A stretch of DNA of 64,000 nucleotides from NCBI GenBank assembly GCA_026545765.1, contig CM048842.1, positions 30,925,167 to 30,989,166 of the forward strand, given 5' to 3'. Positions 58,002 through 64,000 of the stretch are shown here, piece by piece. The translations under genes and the position numbers were made by a program. Numbering within the stretch: the first letter of the stretch is position 1; every line of letters begins with the position of its first letter. The notes under the pieces are model-generated. The model saw only the letters and a list, made by a program, of their open reading frames with translations. It searched no databases and had not been told where the DNA came from. This DNA comes from Plantago major (taxonomy: Eukaryota; Streptophyta; Magnoliopsida; Lamiales; Plantaginaceae).

Positions 58002-60492
58002 TACTTGCATCAGAGATAGAACCACTTAGACTAAACATTCTTCCGGTAGGAATCCACATTTTAGTGAATTTCTTGGGAGTTTGTTTTTGTCTAACTTTAT
58101 CAGAAGGAGAAACAATAGAATCAGTAATTTTGATCTCAATCTTCCTTCTTGGGGTGTTTCTAGGTGTTCCCTTTGGTGCTTTCTGGACCACAGGTTTACG
58201 GGGTTGCTTTTGACAAACTTAGCCTTTCGGCGAGTTCCTTCTATATTTGGCATTCAGTTTTTCGGTGGTTTGAGATTTCTTCCATACATTTATTACTACG
58301 TGCAATATCGACCTTATGCCATTCTTCTTGTCCTTCCTTATATTGTTGTAAAGGACTTTTCCAATATACGATAGCGATGCAATTTGAACACCTTTGGCTT
58401 TCGAATGCGGTCTTGAAGCCTTACTAGTTTCTGCACCGTCTTTATTTTCATAAAATGGTACAGTAGAGAATTTGCCTATTCCAGCAATTCTTCCTTTCCT
58501 AGTAATATAGCAATGTGGATGGCTACATGTCTGAGGGTTGTATTTCTTTTCAGAAACCTCATCCACAAGTTTCTTGTGAATTTGTTGTTCTTTCAAAGGT
58601 TGGGTTGCTACTCCTTTTCCTTTGTCAACTACCTCAGCTTTCTAACCAATGCTATAGGTGGTTGAAGAACCATTCTGTTGACTTTTTACAAAGGTCAACC
58701 TTTCATCACTCTTCTTCAGAGGAGATGAATTACTCGATTGTTCATCAAGTCCAAGTCCACCTTTCTCAGAGGGATCTCTCAGATATGATTGAACCTCAGT
58801 GAGAGTGTCACTAGCCTTTGCATAAGATTGGAAGGATAGCTCTTTCTTTCGGAGTTCCTCATTCTCAGAAAGCAGCTTCGTCATTTTCTTATTAAGTTCA
58901 TCCAAGGCTAGTTTGTGAAAATTTTCATTTTCAGATATCTGACTTTTCAGAAGGGCTATTTCAGCGCTCTTGTTCTCAGATACCCTGGTTAGCTCATAAA
59001 CCTATTTTTCAAGAGTTTCTTTGCTTTCCTCTAGAATTCTGGTTTTGGATTGTGCTTCCAAAAATTCTTTCTCATAACGATCCAATTCACTCCTGATTAA
59101 CTCCTGATCCTCAATTCCATCATCACTCTCATAGTACAGAAATTGTGAAATGTTTGTTACCTCATCAGCCATAAGACACATTTCAATGTTGGAGATGTCT
59201 GGACCAGCAATCTCAGTAACTCCACACATTTCATTCTTATTAAGGCCGAAGTCGATTACGTCGTGGGTGATTCCACACAATTCTGGTGATGGTAGGTTTG
59301 AGTTATCTGAATCTCCATCTTCAGAATATGTCTCAATATCTAGAGCATCAAGTTGGATTTGAATCTTCTTCCTTTCTTCAGTTAGTAAGGCCCTTTGATT
59401 TCTTTTGTAATTTCTTCTATCCTTCTTGTCACCTGTCTTGAGCTTGTTTAAAGCAGGGCAATCTCTCTTGAAGTGACCAGGCTTTTGACAATAGAAGCAG
59501 ATATCATTTCCTATCTCTGCAGATTCAGTACTAACACCTTTCTGAATGGGGGTCTTCAGAGAGTTGTTTAGTTGAATGTTCTTGTACAGATGATAGTTTG
59601 GGCCAAGATGCTTTTTCAGCTTTTCTTTAGCTTTTCTTCTCTCAATCTCTTGACTCACAAATTTATTCATGTGTCTTATTGCAAGAGCATTTTCTTCAGA
59701 TGCGTCTTTGGTATCTTTCTTTTCAGAAGTACCTTGAGAGACTAGAGCAACACTTTGCAACTTCTCAGCTGTTTGTTCTCTTTGAGTTGTCTCATAATCT
59801 ACAGTAGCAAGATGAGAGAAGAGCTCTACTGGAGTAATATTTGGCATTCCTTGGTTGAAATAAAAGAATTTAGTGTGCTCCCAGTTGTGATTGAGTCTTC
59901 TGACAATAGTCTTAAACTTTTTACATTGGGAGTATCATTGCTTTCACCAAGTGCAGCCATATCACTCATAAGAGTAGTAAACCAAATCAAGTTCTTCCGA
60001 GTTTGGTGGGACCTTGCTTGAAGTTTTGGATCTTCAATTTAAGAACTTCGAACTTGTTTTCTTTGGTTTTCTCAGTTCCGGCACAGATTTCTTCAATCAA
60101 TTGCCAGGCAACTTTCGCCGTTTTAGCACCCCAAAGTTTACACTATATGTGCTCAGGTGTCGATCTGATGATTATATTACGAGCTGGACCATCCTATCTA
60201 TGTCTCTTGGCATCTTCAGATGTCCAGAGCTCTCTTGGCTTGTCTTCATACATAATGCTTCCACGAGCAACACGACCACTATCACTAGCGATCCATCCTC
60301 GCTTTCATCTTCCTTATGCGAGGCTTTTCTTCCATCGACACCTCGATGCTGTTTGAGTTATGCGATTTTGATAGGCCCTTCATTGATGACATAGAACATC
60401 TCATCACTAATGGCCTCCAGATGGAGCATCATGTTGTTCTTCCATTTCTCGTAGTTTTCTGGCTTCAGAACGGGTGCATCACTCAGAGACAT
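58002..60492 (-). pseudogene. C gag
   Basis: Minus strand, start 60492 (MSLSDAPVLKPENYEKWK). The N-terminal capsid region to 59850 is shifted several times. The 59847-59002 frame (281 codons) is intact and contains the knuckle CFYCQKPGHFKRDC, a canonical CX2CX4HX4C for RNA packaging, then LTEERKKIQIQLDALDIE and an acidic/coiled-coil part. 58905-58642 and 58596-58219 carry the remaining coiled coil and the CSHPHCYITRKG pair. 58191-58002 leads towards protease. This copy shows what A1 and B have lost, notably the zinc knuckle. Confidence 0.85.
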
Positions 60493-60594
60493 ACCTGCAC
60501 ACTTAACACACAAATTATATAGTGCTCAGAAAGGGACAAAGTTTCTTCACATATCTGGGGTCTAGGTTCAGTGCAGAAGGCTTGGGAACCTCCC

Positions 60595-60606
60595 GCTCTG
60601 ATACCA
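60595..60606 (-). other. Primer-binding site of C (initiator tRNA-Met)
   Basis: The minus strand reads TGGTATCAGAGC, intact, two bases from the LTR end at 60609. Confidence 0.93.
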
Positions 60607-60608
60607 CT

Positions 60609-62017
60609 TGTTGGTCCAGATAACGGCAAAGTAAAAGACTAGAGGGGGGGGGGGGGGTGAATAGTCTTTTAAACCTTTTGTCGATAAACACGGTTCTCGA
60701 AACACAGGGGTTACGATACTTAGATTCTGGCCTTGGAAGGCGATAGGTAGCTGCGAAACAATAAGTATGTGTGTGTGCTTTCTTGAAAGATAAATCTGAA
60801 GGTAAATAACACAGCAAGTATAGTGGTATCTGGAGGTGGCGTAATCCTCCAACTAATCCACTTCGGTCTTTCTGAGACCTAGAATTCACTAGAATAGATA
60901 ATTGAGTTCACCTTACAAAAATCCTATTCTAAGATTCTTAAACAATTGGTTCCCAACCAAATGTTCCCCCTGAGTTATTCCCCAGCTCCTAGAGCTATGT
61001 ACTTCCTCTACTCAGATAACCTTGGAGTTATTCCTTGATTTCCCAAATAAAGTACTTCCTCTACTCCACGCCTTGATGGTGTTGGTTATAAGGTTTTGTC
61101 AGAGAGGCTTCTTGTAAAACTTTTCAGTTATGTTTCCAGAGAGCCTAATAGAACAAGACTACTTAATACACTTGTTCAGTGTATGGCAATCTGCTCTTTA
61201 CTGACCCAAGTAATTGATGTCCGTTCTGGAGAATGAGCTTCAAAAAGGTTATCTGATAGTTCAACTCTTTCACGAATAACAATCTCTTGTTAAGGTTCAG
61301 GACAACTTAGAACTACTAGTGATTCTTGACAATGAAAGCTTTCAGAAAGGGTAGTAGAGTGCTTGAGATAATACTTTGCTAGATTGTAAGTTTGCAAGTT
61401 AGATCGTTCTTCGGTCGTATTTCTCAGCATCTAAGTGTGTGATATTTATAGATGAATTAGAGAGTCGTTGGGATGTTATCCGTTAAATTCAGTCTATACT
61501 TATCTTGAAATGAGTACTCAGAAGTCCTTGTCTCATATCTCATAGAGGACTATGCTTTAGCGGCTTTTCTGCTGATGCAATTAATGCACATGTACTATTT
61601 CTTGTCCTGTAGTCTTCAACGGATACATTAGCCTTTCTGATGGATTGCGTGCTCCATACTCATGATGTCATATGTTCCAGAATCATGTTTCAAAAGTAAC
61701 TAAATGCACTTAAGAAAGGATTAAGGACATAGTCTTTTCGAGTGAGACTAAACCTTGGTGTCTTCATAAATCTTGTGCAATCTCCGGTCTTGTAATCTTC
61801 AGAAAAGTTCCATTGCTAGGATTGATCTTCATGGTCTTCTTGGAAATAAAACTTACATTCAGAGACTTATAATCCTAATACAAGATTTACTAGAATAATG
61901 ATACTCAGTGATTTCCTCTTTTACAATGTTCAAGTGAACCAAGAGTACTTAATCACCTTTCTGGCAACGATAAGAACATGTGATGAATGATCAAAATACT
62001 AACAGATATTCCTAACA
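60609..62017 (-). repeat. 5' LTR of Sirevirus C
   Basis: 1409 bp, plus-strand ends TGTTGGTCC and TTCCTAACA. It contains a G tract (60642-60657), the complement of the C tract found in all Sirevirus LTRs here, and a TATA box near 61441-61450 (minus). It retains TCTGGAGG and TCTGAGACC where the partner LTR has TACGG and TACGAG, and lacks small stretches near 61328 and 61482 present in the partner. Confidence 0.93.
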
Positions 62018-63255
62018 GAAACCCACACTCAGATACCTTGGATAAAACTATCTTTCTGGGAAACAATGTTTCAACAGGTATCTGGACATGTGAAGGTCTC
62101 TGGAATGGGACATGCAATGCTTTAGAAAGCATGCATAGTTCCGTTGGCACTGCAGGACAAAAATAGTACAATGCAATAAATGCGTAGACAGAGACATCTG
62201 AACAAAAGTGGAAATCTCTGAAAAGAGACAAGGTCTTCTGCAGTACTATTTTCACATATCAATAGTTTGAATTTGAATTGAGCCTAACGGATACTATTGA
62301 AACAGCTTCAAATTCAACTATAAATATCACCACCTAGAATGCTTGAAAGACACACTACACCTTGAACTTACACTGAAAATACCAAGCTTCTCTGATAATA
62401 CAACTAGTGGTATCTTTCTCTCAAGCATACAAGCCTTCAGCCTACTTAATCTCTTGCTTACAATTGCGAATAAGCACTTGAATTCTAAGTAGCACGAAAG
62501 TTCTAAGTGTCCTGATCCTTAACAAATATTGCTATCTGTGAAGGAATTGAATCAAAAGATCAAGTATCTGAGTTTCATTCTCCAGAACATTTAACATAGA
62601 CTTGGATCAGTAAAGAACATATCACCACACATTGTGAAGTATGTTAGGTGACTCTTGTTCAAAAAGGTAGTATTACATACCTGTAGAAGTTATTAAGCTA
62701 CCAATCTGACAAACTCTCCTTAACCAACACCTCAAACGGCGTGGAGTACAGGAAGTGCTTAGTTTGGGAAACTAAGGAATAACTCCAAGTTTACTGAATA
62801 TAGGAAGTACTTAGTTTGGGAAACTAAGTAACAGCTCAAAGGTTTCTGAGTATAGGAAGTACTTGGCTGGGAGCTGCGGATTATATCAGGGAGAACACTT
62901 GGTTGGTAACCTAGTGTATTTAGGAATCGAGAGAAGATATTTGTAAGGTGAACTCAATTATATGTCTTAGTGGATTCTAGGTCTAAGTGGATTAGTTGAA
63001 GGATTACGCCACCTTCAAATACCACTACAATTTGCTGTGTTATTTACTTACCGCATTTACCTTGCTTTAGTCATCTTGTTAAGTACTTACACACTACTGA
63101 GCAAGTTCAGTTATCACAAAAAGTCTTCCGCTCTCTGAAATTAAGTATTAGATATCTTCACAGATATCTGAGAAATTGTGTTTATCGACAAAAGTTGTAA
63201 AAGACTATTCACCCCCCCCCCCTAGTTTTTTCCTTTGCCGTTATCTGGACCAACA
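62018..63255 (+). repeat. 3' LTR of the A array, second part
   Basis: It continues the LTR interrupted at 46838, after the GAAAC duplication. It includes the TATA box CTATAAATA at 62318-62326 and ends GGACCAACA at 63255, directly before AAGGG and the resumed H gag. No gene inside. Confidence 0.9.
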
Positions 63256-64000
63256 AAGGGTGTAAGGGGCCGAGAAAAAGGAAAAGGTGAAGCCAAGGCC
63301 GCCGGAGAGTTTGGTGCACCAGACATCAACCGCATGCTAGAAGAGATGCAACAGGTCAAGATGGCTGTGACCGTTGCCGCACCAACCCAGCAATCCAACA
63401 AACAATGTGGAGTGTGCTATAACTTCGGGAATGGTGATATCGTATGCAGGTTTCCACAAGCTCGGGAGATGAACCCGAACCTCACGGAGGAGGTTCATTG
63501 GATCGATAGGCAAGGAGTGAGGCACCCAGGGTTCGTGCCGTACAGGAAGCCAATGGAATACGGGGACCGTAGGATGTTGAGTTACTCAAACAATAACTAC
63601 GAGAACTATGTTCCACCTGCGCCATAGAACGAGGTGCCCATTGAAGCTGCCAGCCAGGGAAGACCACCCAGGGACGATCTTGCTGGCAGGATCAAGATGA
63701 TCATGGAGAACTCCGATCGCTTCTACAAACAGTCGAGCCAAATCCAGGAGAGGAATGATAAGCATTTCAAGGTGCTAGAGAATTCGGCAAGGAGGATCGA
63801 GAACATGGTCGAGGCCCGATGGTGAGGTCGCAAAGGCGGAACAAGGAAAGTTCCGAGCACTACGGAGAAAGTCCGGGCCATTGCGATGCGAGGAGTGAAG
63901 GCGAGGAGCGATCGGCGCTAACGACTATAACCAAAGCATGATTTACCCCTTTGCATGTAGGGCGTAGAATGCATTTAGGTAACCTCACATTTAATTTCCC
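63256..64000 (+). pseudogene. Gypsy element H gag, 3' half
   Basis: It resumes the gag cut at 4561: KGVRGREKGKGEAKAAG, then MLEEMQQVKMAV and a cysteine motif CGVCYNFGNGDIVC whose usual histidine position reads Asn, suggesting a damaged or diverged knuckle. EVHWIDRQGVRHPGF and NYENYVPPAP follow, with a TAG at 63625 in place of a glutamine codon, then 63634-63825 and LAGRIKMIMENSDRFYKQ, typical of the Athila/Tat gag C-terminus. From 63826 the frame is shifted but a PSTTEKVRAIAMR-like stretch remains. The element continues past the window edge. Confidence 0.85.

Larger units (their letters stand above)
46839..62017 (-). mobile_element. Sirevirus C, complete, minus strand, youngest element
   Basis: 15.2 kb with two LTRs (46839-48253 and 60609-62017), perfect GAAAC duplication, intact primer site and polypurine tract. 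On the minus strand the order is LTR, gag, protease, integrase, reverse transcriptase/RNase H, internal promoter, intron-containing extra gene, LTR. It belongs to the B family. The LTRs are very similar apart from a few indels, so insertion is recent relative to A and B. The reading frames still carry shifts, some at CHG-type anomalies. Confidence 0.93.
4562..63255 (+). mobile_element. Sirevirus-like Ty1/copia tandem array (A1 + A2) with nested insertions
   Basis: The block begins TGTTAGGAATATC and ends GGACCAACA and is flanked by a 5-bp duplication, as for one integration event. Inside are LTR (4562-7044), body A1 (7045 to about 19024), a rearranged LTR (28319-29056), body A2 (29057-46458, interrupted) and LTR (46459-46838 plus 62018-63255). 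Gene order is gag, protease, integrase, reverse transcriptase, RNase H, then an extra gene, as in Sireviruses. Nested inside are a CACTA transposon, Sirevirus B and the minus-strand Sirevirus C. Shared outer duplications suggest that the two bodies arose after insertion, by LTR-LTR recombination, rather than as two insertions. Confidence 0.8.

Noticed and set aside
60642-60657. G and C homopolymer tracts near the LTR ends as a special structure
   Set aside because: The tract is present in the LTRs but varies in length (about 6-16), as expected of homopolymer slippage or miscalling; a G-quadruplex role cannot be supported from this alone.

Overview
This is plant nuclear DNA, probably from a eudicot, made almost entirely of nested transposable elements. 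I found no ordinary host gene, tRNA or rRNA. The plant assignment rests on Ty3/gypsy gag of the Athila/Tat type, Sirevirus-like Ty1/copia elements primed by initiator tRNA-Met, and a CACTA (En/Spm) DNA transposon. No gene allows a species call.

Layout, outermost first. (1) A minus-strand Ty3/gypsy element runs off the left edge (gag 1-778, primer site 893-910, LTR about 922-2320). (2) About 63 bp of copia reverse transcriptase (2324-2386) lies between it and (3) a plus-strand Ty3/gypsy element, called H (LTR about 2387-3544, gag 3771-4561). (4) H gag is split by a 58.7-kb insertion (4562-63255) flanked by TAGGG/AAGGG, and resumes at 63256. (5) The insertion is a tandem Sirevirus-like array: LTR, body A1, a rearranged middle LTR, body A2, LTR. 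A1 carries a CACTA transposon (19025 to about 28318) in its 3' gene. A2 carries a second Sirevirus, B (29655-39363), in gag, followed by a deletion. The A2 3' LTR is split by a third, minus-strand and youngest Sirevirus, C (46839-62017, perfect GAAAC duplication). B and C share an LTR family; A1 and A2 form another.

Each Sirevirus has gag, then protease, integrase, reverse transcriptase and RNase H, then a large extra gene in the place usually called env-like. That gene is the most interesting content. In all four copies a TATA box lies about 190-210 bp upstream of its own ATG, below a conserved block with an inverted repeat and an ACGTGG box. In the three copies reaching that far (A1, A2, C) its middle is cut by short GT-AG introns of 69-86 bp. 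In A1 these separate exons of 108, 111, 153 and 120 bp, all multiples of three with phase-0 borders; the C counterparts are 108, 150 and 117 bp. The product shows basic nuclear-localisation-like clusters, acidic and coiled-coil stretches and a conserved C-terminal domain. I see no signal peptide or membrane segment, so an envelope role looks unlikely.

Most coding regions are broken by stops and frameshifts. Many breaks share one signature: TCTGAG in one copy reads TACGAG or TCGAG in another, and CAG reads CG. This recurs often enough to suggest base-calling errors at methylated CHG sites, so some genes may be less broken than they look. Boundaries were placed by eye from paralogous copies inside the window and may be off by a few bases where marked less certain.
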